DNA of 64,000 nt. Source: Hofstenia miamia (lineage: Eukaryota; Xenacoelomorpha; Acoela). The notes beneath the pieces are model-generated. The model did no database searches and was not told the origin of the DNA. It saw only the letters and a list, made by a program, of their open reading frames with translations. The DNA is taken from contig SCFE01000038.1 of NCBI GenBank assembly GCA_004352715.1, positions 2,073,064 through 2,137,063 on the forward strand. The letters are read 5' to 3'. Every line of letters begins with the position of its first letter. The stretch's first letter is position 1. A program made the position numbers and the translations under genes. Below, one piece after another: positions 12,826 through 23,055 of this stretch.

Positions 12826-14341
12826 GAATTAGGGATTTGANNNNNNNNNNNNNNNNNNNNNNNNNNNNNNNNNNNNNNNNNNNNNNNNNNNNNNNNNNNN
12901 NNNNNNNNNNNNNNNNNNNNNNNNNNNNNNNNNNNNNNNNNNNNNNNNNNNNNNNNNNNNNNNNNNNNNNNNNNNNNNNNNTATATATATATAAATGAAT
13001 TAGGGATTTGACAAAATTGCGTTTGCCATAAACATGTCTTGCGTAAGTATTTTTGAAAATAATTTTTGCACAGTTTTTAGGTGTATGTGGGTATACAAAA
13101 ATATTTACTTTCGTGTCTTATAGTTTTACTACGTAAAGCTATAAATTATAGGAGCACAATTAAATTGCAACATTTAGAGGAGTGTATTGACAAACGCAAA
13201 CGTTATAGCACGTTGTGGATACTGCAATTATTTTTTGAGATACAGAAATTTTTACAAAAATTTTGTTAAATCATAAACAATTTAAAAATTTTTTGGGCCA
13301 TACTTTCAAACTATTTTTCAAGATATTATGCAAAATAATTAAATATTAAGTCCGAATTCGCAAATGCTTAGAAATTTTCAAAAGGCAATAAATGCTGGGC
13401 ATATTTTGTTTGATAAAACGATTCTAAGGCTCGATGTTAAGTTTGAAATGAAACATTAAATATTAGTGACATTGCATTAAACCTCTAGATGAATGCTTTG
13501 AAGTTCTTCTGCACATTCCACTGTCTGTTAAATAATTTTATGATAGTTAGCAATGACTGATAAAGCAGTAAATAATTAACTTCTAAATACACTTTTTTTA
13601 AATTTAATAGCTGCCAAAGTAGATGGTATTCAATATCTTGCAGTGTTTTGTTCAAAATTACCTCTAGAGGTGTTGATTTCTTGTCTATCACAGTTTCCAC
13701 CATTCTTCATGTATTGTTATCTGTCCATACCATAATTGTCTTTCTCTGTTCATCCTATTCTGGTATGTTTTTTTTCTTTTACCTTTTGTTCTCTTTTGTC
13801 TCAACTATCTAATGAACTTAAACATGGTCAAAAATAATTACAAAAACAAAAATCCTTCAAGTTGATGTTAAAAAAATTACAGTTTATTTCACAAGCAATC
13901 AGTTAAAGATCAATATTAACCCAGTAAAACAAAGTCATTCATTAAGCTATAGAGTTTTCTATCAATTTCACGTTGTTCGCAATCAACTTCGCGAAATTGG
14001 TCTCTTGATGGTGAATCATTTAAGAAAGTAGTATTCAATTTCATCATTTATGTCTTACAAAGGGCTCGTTTGAATTGTGTTTCTGCATTTGAATGATGCA
14101 AAAATTTATTTTTGCTTTGCTGAAGAAATTTACGATATACCCCCTAATTAGCATATTTATCATATTACCTTTTCAAATTCTATTGAGGTTGAAGTATTGC
14201 AGTGGGTCTATTTAAATAACATTTAAACTGTAAAACTTCAAAAAACTATGAAATTACAATTAAACGGTAGCTTAAACTAACTTTGGCTTGATACTCCCTA
14301 AATTTTCATTATCTACAAGGTCTGTAAAATATCGAATTTAT
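10174..14341. other. A+T-rich sequence with microsatellites and one gap, no gene seen
   Basis: No gene is recognised in about 4 kb. It contains (AT)n runs at about 11890-11933 and 12792-12822. The gap at 12841-12981 (141 N) is followed by (AT)n at 12982-12993; the 21 bases before the gap (from ATAAATGAATTAGG) recur just after it at about 12992-13012, which suggests overlapping contig ends. Open frames at 12599-12823, 13081-13269 and 13485-13703 (minus) show no known motif. Confidence 0.5.
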
Positions 14342-14694
14342 TACTGTCATAAATGCAAAATAGCTCGTACCTCGGAAATTTTGGCACCAAAATGAAAACG
14401 AGGTCGACCAAAAACTTTGACTTTTAAAATAGAAGTTGTAGTGCTAACAAAGTACTCGGCCTGTGTAAGTCTCCTATTGGCAGAGGTATATCTCATCTTT
14501 GCAATGTCACCTCACTCAGGAAAAAATTGACAGAGTTATGCAATGACACGGATGAACAAACTAAAGACATACTCACTGGTGACGTCATTCGTCAGAAACT
14601 TAAAAATCTCGGCCACGAAAATGAAGGACCATATTCAATGCAGGTTCAGGTTGGTGGTGTCAAATGTTACTCAAAAACTTTTACTTCTGCTTAA
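14342..14694 (+). pseudogene. Frameshifted Cys-rich ORF resembling an uncharacterised invertebrate protein family
   Basis: Two overlapping reading frames give a coherent product. The first (from 14342) reads YYCHKCKIARTSEILAPK, a stop at 14396-14398, then KRGRPKTLTF. After a frame change near 14455 the second frame runs without a stop from about 14461 to the stop at 14692-14694 and includes CKSPIGRGISHLC, LRKKLTELCND, and IRQKLKNLGH. The order CxxC...KRGRP...CxxxIGRGxxHxC...RxKLxxL resembles, from memory, a Cys/His-rich protein of unknown function present in many copies in Hydra and insect genomes. That match is unchecked. Base content here (clearly less A+T rich than neighbours) also supports former coding. 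It is a dead copy: one stop plus one frameshift. The function of the family is unknown to me. Confidence 0.5.
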
Positions 14695-15613
14695 AGCGTG
14701 AAAATATTTTGAAAATATTACAAAAACTGTGTTTCTGAACCACTATTGAATGGGGGAGAGTAAGATACATTCATACATTGCATTTCACCACCGGAGCTTC
14801 ACTTACTTCGAATAACAAAAAAATTGTTCAAGGAGAAGGAAAACTCCTCTGTCAAGGCAGCCAATGTTTGCAATAACTTGCTGATCTCTTCTCTTAGGTG
14901 AATTTAATCACAACATAAGCAAAGGTCTACTTAATTATATATATTCATTGGAGGTCATAATCATTAAAGAAAGTGAGTTTTGTTTAATGAAGTTTGTTGA
15001 GACATTTCGTCGTTTTAATGATGTTCGCAAGTCGTGTTTTGGATATACTTTGTCTGAAAATTTCGAGCAGAAAATTCCTGAATTTTGAGATGCTTACATT
15101 TTGCTTGATAGGATGACAACATCAGTTTATATAGTTTTTTGCAATGTTGTGCAATTCTGTAAATTCCAAAGCGAAAATTAACTGAACAAGTTTCAGAAGC
15201 TGTACATTCAGACTTTATGTTGATGTGGGAAAAGAGTGGAAAAATATCCCTGCCAGTCAAAGCTATGGTCAGCATCTATTAACAACAATCATTCGCTACA
15301 ATAGTCGACACTTATAAAAATAAATTTGGCCAACCTACTTTTATGAATCTTTACATTTGATCTTAACCGCAGTGTGTATAGCCATATTTTGAATTCATTT
15401 AATATATCGTTGCATGCATGAACAGAAAATACCTCATTTTTGCAGTAGTTTTTTACATGTAATATCTCATTGAAAATTCATATTCTGAGTGAATAGCGCA
15501 GTAGCGATTTCTATGAGCTTAGCTAAAAAATTACATATGCCTGCACTATCTAAATTCATAGGTCGCCAAGAGCACGTATTTTTTGTCACATAAAGTGCTT
15601 CTCAACGGGTGTG
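14695..15613. other. Sequence with no recognised gene
   Basis: Nothing recognised. The minus-strand open frame 15015-15275 (86 codons) has no motif I know. Confidence 0.45.
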
Positions 15614-16100
15614 CTATGTGAGATGATGGTTTTTCTGTTTTCTAATTCTTGTTTGTAAAATTCTTGACGTGTTTACAATGCATTGTATACCACAGCTGCA
15701 AGTAATTTCATATACTACTTTGAAAAGGTTTCAATCTTGGTTCTGGTCTTTAATCCTATTAGATATTTTAGTTTATAGGTTTTAAGTATAAATGATATTT
15801 TTAAATATGACGTAGCAATTCTTTTGAGATTCTTCTGTAACTTAATTGATTGTATATCTAGATATTCAATATTAAATATGCAGTTATAGTAATAATCATT
15901 TTGTTTGTTTTTAGTATCCTTAGCTTGTAGTAAGTCTTTTAGTTTTCCTTTTATAATTCTATCGACATGTTGGATATTCATTACGCCTTAACATATCTTT
16001 AATCTTTACGATTGATTTATGAAGTTTGTAATTTTGATCAATCCTAAAAGTTCGATGTATCAGACACTTGATTTTTTCTATGAAAAAGTACGTTTGAATG
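15614..16100 (-). pseudogene. Penelope-like element remnant, lineage A: linker and GIY-YIG endonuclease part
   Basis: Read on the minus strand, pieces in three frames line up in PLE order. About 16095-15985 gives CLIHRTFRIDQNYKL and KDMLRRNEYP, matching the post-RT linker of PLE proteins. 15981-15718 gives HVDRIIKGKLKDLL and, near its end, LIGLKTRTKIETFSK, the stretch before the endonuclease. A one-base shift then gives KVVYEITCSCGIQ and SRILQTRIRKQKNHH, up to a stop at 15614-15616. The CSCG pair followed by an RxLxTRIxxxK segment is the pattern of the PLE-type GIY-YIG nuclease, which nicks target DNA for retrotransposition. The tyrosine-glycine core after CSCG is degenerate (CIVNT where YIGxT is expected). 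The protein differs clearly from the PLE at 18-24 kb, so it is a separate lineage. The RT part is missing. Confidence 0.75.
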
Positions 16101-16140
16101 GTAATTAATTACTAATTTTGCATTGCCTACGCTTTGTTCT

Positions 16141-16200
16141 CAGGGGTGGGGCTGACACGTAATATTCAGGGGCTAAATCTTTTGTGGAAACCCACCACAT
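16141..16200 (+). mobile_element. Possible solo hAT-type terminus
   Basis: CAGGGGTGGGGCTGACACG at 16141-16159 looks like the 5' terminus of a hAT DNA transposon (CAGGGGTGGG-type ends). No matching right end or 8-bp target duplication was found before the (AT)n run at 16227. It could be a truncated element or chance. Confidence 0.3.
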
Positions 16201-16225
16201 ATAAACTACAATGAATGTTAACAAC

Positions 16226-16226
<1 letters not shown>

Positions 16227-16263
<37 letters not shown>
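16227..16263. repeat. (AT)n microsatellite
   Basis: About 18 uninterrupted TA units. Confidence 0.95.
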
Positions 16264-16267
<4 letters not shown>

Positions 16268-17711
16268 TTATTCTGTCTTTGATATCAATCAAATGTAATA
16301 AGATTTTTTAGAGCATCTCATAGTACAATGATAGAGATTATATTATAAATAATATATTTTAGAATTAAAATGCTATTTTGAAAAATATCGCACAAAAACT
16401 TAACAATCTTATTAATAATAAAGTCAATTATTCTACTTGAAGAAACTTGAAGACTAGTTAACTTTTATAAGATTAATGGAGATCTCTTCTGCTATAATAG
16501 AAAACTGTCACAACTTCGTGTAAAAAAAAGGCTTCGTAAGTACTAATAGTCAAATTACCAAATCCCAATCCTCATCTAGCTTTTTTCCACGGATTGTTTC
16601 TTAGTTATTGAATTTTTCATATACGTAATATATTCGACGCTGAAGTTTACAATAGATCCTGTTGAGTAAAGGAAACTAATAGTTCATTAGTTCATGTTAA
16701 AATTGAGAATTCAGTTCATACTAGTCTAAACCAGTTTTCTTAGGCTCTTGATCCACCTCTTTTCATAATTTTAATGTATTTTCGCAAAAATTTACATATT
16801 TGCAACAGAAGTTTAACATAGACAAAGATCTAAATGCTTCTTGGGATATAAAATTTTAGTATGGTTTCTTAGTGTTTGATTCTTCCCGATTCCATAAAAC
16901 AGTGTGTCACAGATTCTAGACAGCTGTTCCTATCAGTCTGAAATTTTAATGAGATGTAATCTAGGCCGAGACCTAGTCTCATATATTTTTTCATCAGAAT
17001 TTTAAAATCGACAGTTTTAGAACAGCATTATTGCACATTCTTAAAATAGCGCTCATAGTACATTGTATTTTCTTTACGTTCTATATATGTTATAGAAAAC
17101 AAAGTAGAGCTGTTCTTAAATGACAAAACTTTTGCTATTTAGATATAATTAATCTATATTGCTTAATAGATATTTTTTGTTAACAGCAAGGCCTGAAAAG
17201 ACTTCTTGGAACATTTACTGTTTGCTTGATGATATTGATTTCATTATTTTTGGTAATTTAATTGAATTTACCTAGCATTGAATAAGCGTTGAAACCGTGT
17301 ATGTCAGCTGGCTGTTAATGTGCAGCTGGGATAAGATTAATTAATCCATATTTTATCACTTTGCTATTTAATAAATATATTTTAGGATGATTTCCTTGGT
17401 ATACATCCTGTTAAAAAATAGCATTTACTAGAAGGGAGGTCAGTTTAATCTAATGTATTTGGTTCATATGATATTATAATATTTGTTAGAAAACTTAAGT
17501 AGTTTAACTCTGGCTGTATCATACTTAGCTAAATTTCCCTCTTTCATGAATATAAAATTAGATCAGCAGGTGCTTGCAAATTTGTGGTAGCAAGTGAATT
17601 CATAAGAAACTTGTATTTCCAAATGGTAGTCTTTTGATTTTAGTATCCTTCAACATTAGCTTTACTAAATCTTAGAATTTCTACAAAAATTGGAATTTGG
17701 GAATATAACCC

Positions 17712-17714
<3 letters not shown>
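16264..17714. other. A+T-rich sequence, nothing recognised
   Basis: About 1.45 kb with no recognisable gene, RNA or repeat. Confidence 0.5.
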
Positions 17715-17745
<31 letters not shown>

Positions 17746-17873
17746 NNNNNNNNNNNNNNNNNNNNNNNNNNNNNNNNNNNNNNNNNNNNNNNNNNNNNNN
17801 NNNNNNNNNNNNNNNNNNNNNNNNNNNNNNNNNNNNNNNNNNNNNNNNNNNNNNNNNNNNNATATATATATAC
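17715..17873. repeat. (AT)n microsatellite with 116-N gap
   Basis: AT runs at 17715-17745 and 17862-17872 flank Ns at 17746-17861. Open frames through it are artefacts. Confidence 0.9.
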
Positions 17874-18169
17874 ATGTACATTTTTGCACGTATATAAATA
17901 TATATGACCTATTCAAAGTTAATTTGAAATTTCACTCTAACACAAAATTAATTTAGCAAAACTAGGTCATCATTCCAGAGGGTCATACCGCCGATTGTAT
18001 CTCAATCAGTGGCATATTCAGTTGGGAAATGTGGAGAATTTCCTCTTAGGTTCTCAAAATTGAGTTTCGGTTTCAAAATATAATATTCTATAATACATTT
18101 TAAAAAAATTAATTCAAAATGGTCATTTTGCAATCTTTTTGTAGTACTGCAATGAAATTGATTATTCAA
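17874..18169. other. Sequence with no recognised feature
   Basis: A short A+T-rich spacer before the PLE complex. A CAGTGGCAT at about 18007 resembles a hAT end but has no partner. Confidence 0.4.
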
Positions 18170-18240
18170 TATATATATATATATATATATTAAATGATAA
18201 TTTGCTAAAGCTTAGCATATTCCATATAAAAACAAATTTA

Positions 18241-18298
18241 TTCAAAATCATACGTGTTTCGCTATATAATCATAGCTTCATCAGTGATAAAATTGAAG
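18241..18298 (-). ncRNA. Hammerhead-ribozyme-like motif in the PLE 3' region
   Basis: Read on the minus strand 5' to 3': stem I strand UUCAA, bulge UUUU, AUCA; core CUGAUGA (18284-18278); an extra A (18277); stem II GCUAU / AUAGC (18276-18272 and 18265-18261) closed by GAUUAU; core GAAA (18260-18257); a very short stem III C-AC-G; UA, with predicted cleavage after the GUA triplet (18253-18251); then UGAU (18250-18247) pairing with AUCA, and UUGAA (18245-18241) pairing with UUCAA. This is the minimal type I hammerhead layout known from PLEs. Such ribozymes are thought to self-cleave element RNA. The unpaired A between CUGAUGA and stem II is unusual and could lower activity. The fold was worked out by hand. 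Confidence 0.72.
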
Positions 18299-18351
18299 GA
18301 AATTCAAGATGGCTTTAGAATAAATGTAATACTTTGAAATTATTTAATTGT

Positions 18352-18603
18352 TTATTTACTAGATTGATGTTGCATTCTTTTATAATAATTGCTTTGGCTT
18401 TTTTTGGTGTAATTGGTTTTAGTTATAATATTAAAATTTTCTTTCTTTGACTGATGGTAATGACAATAATTTTCACATTCTAAATGGCCTTTAAGGTGTT
18501 CTTTAATCCTAGTTTGTAGATGGCGTCTTGTTTCCCCAATGTATGCGGCTGAACACTCATCACAGTTGTATTTGTAGACAATGGAGGAAGCCAATTGCTT
18601 TGC
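18352..18603 (-). pseudogene. PLE lineage B: inverted GIY-YIG endonuclease fragment
   Basis: The minus-strand frame from the breakpoint reads LASSIVYKYNCDECS, then AAYIGETRRHLQTRIKEH, LKGHLECENYCHYHQ and KENFNIITK. This is a PLE GIY-YIG nuclease with the preceding CxxC pair and the YIGxT...RIxEH signature; the CHYHQ segment supplies His residues. It keeps a frame at CHYHQ that the plus-strand copies have lost, but shifts frame after TKTNYT near 18415. The open frame continues upstream to 18702 only because it reads antisense through the RT segment. This copy differs from the plus-strand copies by several substitutions, so it came from a different source copy. Confidence 0.85.
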
Positions 18604-18604
18604 T

Positions 18605-19084
18605 AAATCATTATTTACTAACATTCCTGTTAAAGAAACTATTGAACATATAATCAAAATTACACCAACAGACCAAACACAATTACTGCATCTACTATTC
18701 AATCATTACTAAAATTGGCATGCACAAATACGTTTTTTTATATTTAACAAGAATATGTACCAACAAATAAATGGTATGCCAATGGGTTCACCTTTAGGCT
18801 CCACAATGGCAGCATTCTTTTTGGAAATTATTGAATCTAAATTTATAGATTTAAAAACGAACTTAAGACTTTTATTATACTATCGATATGTTGATGATAT
18901 CTTTTGCATATTCAAGAACATTAATGACATTGATGAATTTTAAAAATCTATGAACAACCATTTAAGCTCAATCAAATTCACATATGAAATTGAAGAAAAT
19001 AATAAACTAATTTTTCTGAATTCAGAACTAATAAGAACAAAAAACAAAATTGAACCAAAATGCCACATTAAATTGACGATAAAA
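18605..19084 (+). pseudogene. PLE lineage B: reverse transcriptase fragment
   Basis: The plus strand begins with KSLFTNIPVKETIEHII (from 18605), which is RT palm motif A of PLEs minus its leading catalytic Asp: the normal DVxSLFTNIP is cut by the inversion breakpoint, and the codon before KSL is Ala. Two frame changes and a stop lie between about 18700 and 18755. Then NGMPMGSPLG (about 18770-18800), FLEIIESKF, YRYVDDIFCIF with the catalytic YVDD (18881-18907), a stop at 18941-18943, and IKFTYEIEENNKLIFLNSEL. RT uses RNA as template to make the DNA copy at the target. The fingers domain and everything upstream of motif A are absent here. Confidence 0.88.
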
Positions 19085-19107
19085 ATATATATATATATAT
19101 ATATATT
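19085..19107. repeat. (AT)n run interrupting the PLE coding region
   Basis: A short AT microsatellite lies between the RT and the linker/endonuclease part, where intact PLEs code continuously. The sister copy at 23.9 kb also begins right after an (AT)n run. Confidence 0.85.
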
Positions 19108-19863
19108 CTTCATATTGTACTAAAGCCTATAAAATTAACACCATTAAAACATTAATCAATCGAATATTTACAACATCATCGAATTACACCAATCTTACAG
19201 AAGCAATTGACCAACTTTTTTCAATACTTTTATATAATGGTTATGCTCACAATCTCATAAGAAAATAAATAGACCAATTCTCTAAAAATAATAAAAAAAC
19301 AACAAAGCAAAGACAACTTAGAAACATATATTGGAGCTTACCATATATCGAACAATAAGAAAAATACCTAAAGCAACAAATTCAAACATCAATAGAAAAT
19401 TATGCAATTATGAAACAAAAATAATTCCAACATTTACTTCAACAAAGATTTCATCATTTTTTAGTAACAAAGATCCTATTCCGATGCACTTGGCTTCCTT
19501 CATTGTCTACAAATATAACTGTGATGAGTGTTCAGCCTTGTACATTGGGGAAACAAGACGACATCTACAAACTAGGATTAAAGAACACCTTAAGGGCCAT
19601 CTAAATTCTGAAAATTTATTGTCATTACCATCAACCAAAGAAAAAAAATTTTAATATTATAACTAAAATCAATTACACGAAAATAGCCGAAGCAATTATT
19701 ATAAAAGAATGCAACATCAATCTACTAAATAAACAATTAAATCATTTCAAATATTACAATTATTCTAAAGCAATCTTTAATTTCCCTCAATTTTATTACT
19801 AATGAAGCTATGATTATGTACCGAAACATGAATGATTTCGAATAAATTTGTTTTTATATAGAA

Positions 19864-19869
<6 letters not shown>
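19108..19869 (+). pseudogene. PLE lineage B tail, copy 1: linker, GIY-YIG endonuclease and 3' UTR
   Basis: The frame from 19108 reads SSYCTKAYKINTIKTLINRIF, then FSILLYNGYAHNLIRK followed by a stop and RQLRNIYWSLPYI, the PLE linker. A frame change near 19330 leads to the open frame 19331-19654, with KISSFFSNKDPIPMH, VYKYNCDECSALYIGETRRH and LQTRIKEHLKGHL. A second shift near 19615 destroys the His motif there; the old frame resumes as NFNIITKINYTKIAEAI and ends at about 19733-19800. The GIY-YIG nuclease provides the target nick. The UTR at about 19796-19850 aligns with the hammerhead-like region of the inverted segment, but the core is mutated (CUAAUGA for CUGAUGA) and stem II no longer pairs. 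Confidence 0.88.

Positions 19870-19911
<42 letters not shown>
19870..19911. repeat. (AT)n microsatellite at the PLE 3' end
   Basis: About 20 TA units directly follow the PLE 3' UTR. Confidence 0.95.
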
Positions 19912-19915
<4 letters not shown>

Positions 19916-20489
19916 ATATTGAGATTGTCTTGTTAGAATAGTTATCATGATCAAAATATTTGACTTGTATCTGTGTATGAATGTCAAATATCCTGAAAGC
20001 GTATTGTTTACAGGTAATATTTGAATACAACAGACATATCATTTAAAATAATTATTCAGACAGAAAGCTTTTCCAGCATTGAACCGCACACAGTGAACAA
20101 GACAAGTCGGTACCAACTCACTAATTAAATTCAAAATTAGCATAAATTGTAATATTCCAATGTACTTTGGCTAATTACGCTTTACCGAATTGACAACATG
20201 GTGAGAAATCTATTGGAATTAATGCGTTCTAAAAATAAGCAATAAAACAATAACTTACGATACAGGTTAATTGAGCGCAACTCTTTAATAATTATTAATG
20301 GAAGGAAAATTTTCTAAATGCTGTTAGATGCATAAGTGGCTTTCTAGGGAATTTTTAACATTATATTTCATTACGTCAATTTTGTAAATATATTTACTTA
20401 TTTTTTGTAACACATATTGGAGCTTTGTATAAAATCACTATTACAAAAAATCAATATATCCATTTCCTTATATAACATTAAAGAGAATG
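19912..20489. other. Sequence with no recognised feature
   Basis: Nothing recognised between the PLE and the Tigger-like remnant. Confidence 0.45.
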
Positions 20490-21227
20490 TAGCCAAACTT
20501 CGTTCTCGACCATATTCGTTCCATAACCCTGTTTGAGAAGCAATTTGTTCGAACACCAAAACTATTTCTCCCGTTATAATTAATTTAAATCTATTTAATC
20601 CGTTCCAACATGTTGAATGCTTATTTTTTAACCTTTTTTCATTATTTTATGCATGAAATTGCATATTAAAGTGATAAACAAGACCTATATAGCAATGTAA
20701 TCTCAGAAAATGCTAAACAAAGAAACAACGACACAAATAACATAAACATAACCCTATCCCAGTTTACCCGGGGAAATCTTCATTTATTAAAATTCCTTAA
20801 ATTTTTTCAAACTTTAACAAAACTTTTGGCAATTGCTCGCTTATACCACTCACTCCTTTAGCCATATCACTTAGTTTCACACTATCTGTGCTCTTAAATC
20901 GTGCTTATCGTAAATTCCACCATGTTATGTTCCTTAGCTAGATTTTTTTTCTTAAATTCAAGTTGTACACAAGTCTTTTCTTTTTCATTTGTAGCAGATT
21001 TACTGACCACCATTGGAGGCATTGTTAGAGGGTCAGGCACTACCAATATAATAATGAGAGCAAAACACAGCACATCCGCACACGACAACGGTTGATAACA
21101 AAGATTGCTATCGGAAAATTCAAACTCAAATTTTATTGGAACTACGAAGTAAAAATTTCTCGAATTTTTTGTTCCAGTTCCAATTTGTTCGAAGAATGAG
21201 TCGCTAAGGAACCGGATTTTGACGATA
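20490..21227 (-). mobile_element. pogo/Tigger-like DNA transposon remnant
   Basis: The two edges are imperfect inverted repeats: TAGCCAAACTTCGTTCTCGAC at the left from 20490, and the reverse complement of the right edge, TATCGTCAAAATCCGGTTCC, ending at 21227. Both start with TA, as expected for a TA target duplication. Further in, both edges carry TTCGAACA-type motifs. Between them is a decayed transposase N terminus on the minus strand. At about 740 bp it is far shorter than a full Tigger element (about 2 kb or more), so it is a deleted copy. The exact ends are an estimate. Confidence 0.6.
20770..21045 (-). pseudogene. pogo/Tigger-like transposase N-terminal fragment
   Basis: On the minus strand the frame within 21088-20894 gives MPPMVVSKSATNEKEKTCVQ, LEFKKK, then LAKEHNMVEFTISTI. 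This resembles the CENP-B/Psq-type helix-turn-helix of Tigger proteins (basic start, then ...LAKExxMxxSTISTI). Codons are missing between FKKK and LAKEH. Another frame further down (about 20860-20790) reads DSVKLSDMAKGVSGISEQLP, similar to the segment after that helix. The HTH would bind the terminal repeats; no DDE catalytic part is present. Stops and frameshifts make it dead. Family assignment is from remembered motifs. Confidence 0.6.
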
Positions 21228-23014
21228 TATAATAACTATAAATATATTGTAATTTGAAAACATCTTTGTACTATAATTTCTATAAATTTATGAGTCTACT
21301 TACGATTGAAAAATGATAATTCTCTGATATGTATTCTTTATAAAAAACATATTGAAAGTTTGTATTGCATGGTGATTATTTAAAAAAGTTTTTAATGTTT
21401 TGTGTAAATTTTGACCGCTTGTTCTACTCTACTTAATTATTTGAGTTTTTATTATATGTGTTATTACTTGTTATAACCTGTTTTTTGATAGGTGAAATTG
21501 ATTTCTTGATTTGTTCAGTAAATCAAAGTATGGTTTTCTTCCCAATTATTTCCTTTTCCAATACTTTACAATATATTATTTAAATATTTATGATTGCAAT
21601 ATTACAGTCAGAACAAGTTAGTTTCTAAGAAATTAGGATACACCTTAGGCAAATGAAGCTTAGTTAGGTGCTAGTCTGTGCAATTTTTAAGTCAAATTAA
21701 CCGTAGTAAAACAGTAAACATTAAAAATAATATATCTGAACTAATTTATTAATAAAGTTTATTACAACATAACTGGCGCAAGTGCCTGACATATTTATTC
21801 ATTTATTAATATTAAAGCATATTTAATAAATTTTTTGCTTACAATTACAAATTTTTTTATTAACCTCATCAGCTTTAACTTACCTACAAATTTTTCGCTT
21901 TCAATTGGATCGATACTATGATTAGCATTTAAACTTTAAGAAGCATTTAATTTTTACGCCAGCTGTAAATAAGTATAACAATTTTACATCCAATTCCAAA
22001 AAAGAACTTTTGGCAACAAAGCTGAATCTTTTACCTGATCACTTAAGGTACTAAAATCCTAAACAGCCATAACATAATTAGAAAACACAATTTCCATATC
22101 GCTCTGAGCAAAATATTCTTTGACACATCTGTTACAGTTTAGTCATTTTCCAGTTATATTACCATTTATAATGCAGACGACTTAAATATTTCGTGAGCGC
22201 TTTCTAACCTATCTTAATGTTTTTTTAAACATTTGGGCAATTTTTCTATTTAGACACTTTCATGGAATTTGTTAACTATTATACATTAAATCAGCAAACA
22301 ATTTACGCTAAATTATATTAATTAACTATAAATTACGTAATTTTACAACCCTAAGTAGATTGCCAAAAACTATACAGTGAAAGCTCTTGAAGTAATAATC
22401 GATTTTACGGAATATTATCTATAGAATTGATTAATTGAAGGTTTTTTTGTTGCATTCCATGCAAATTTGAAATAAAAACTACGAAAAAATTGTGTTAATA
22501 TTGCTTATTACTTACTTTCATGTAAAATTTTATAATTTTATAATTAGTTAGCATCTACATATATCCTACAATGTCGACTACATTTTTAAGTTGAAATGAT
22601 CGAAATATGAAATCATCTTCATACATCGTAGCCAAAATACATAACTATGAAGGTTTTTGAAAAAGGAGTATCGACATAAGAATGAGTATTATAGATGTTG
22701 TATATAGTTGATGTACACAATTTTTTCACAACTTTAAGAAGCATTAGGGTGCACTAGGGAATCATAAATTTCTCTTCTATGTAAATTTATTCAAAATGTT
22801 TTCTTGTTAATGGGATTATTTTCTTCTTTAAAGGAATGTATAATAGGTTCATTGTAAATAAATTTCTAGTCTAATAATAAATCGTAGCAATACCCCATAA
22901 ACCAAACTTGAAACTCTAGTCTTAAGTTAAAATAGGACTTTTGCCTCATATAGTGAACATAATTGCTTGTGTGTAAATTTCAAATGCCAAAACATCCATC
23001 GATATAACTAATAT

Positions 23015-23022
<8 letters not shown>
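21228..23022. other. A+T-rich sequence, nothing recognised
   Basis: About 1.8 kb with no gene, RNA or repeat that I can identify. Confidence 0.5.

Positions 23023-23055
<33 letters not shown>

Larger units (their letters stand above)
18170..19911 (+). mobile_element. Penelope-like element lineage B, head-to-head complex copy
   Basis: One rearranged PLE bounded by (AT)n runs at 18170-18190 and 19870-19911. From left to right: an inverted 3' segment (about 18192-18603, minus strand: UTR with a hammerhead-like fold, then the GIY-YIG part), a breakpoint at about 18597-18605, the RT domain on the plus strand (18605-19084), an internal (AT)n run (19085-19107), the linker and GIY-YIG part on the plus strand (19108-19735), and a 3' UTR (to about 19869). 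An inverted truncated copy attached to the 5' side is a known structure of Penelope-type insertions. All coding parts carry stops or frameshifts, so this copy cannot encode a full protein. Confidence 0.85.

Noticed and set aside
18604-18702. N-terminal 33 residues of the minus-strand frame 18352-18702
   Set aside because: They read antisense through the RT motif A region after the inversion breakpoint, so they are not part of the endonuclease.
20901-21095. Plus-strand open frame of 64 codons
   Set aside because: It is antisense to the Tigger-like coding remnant, which makes sense on the minus strand only.
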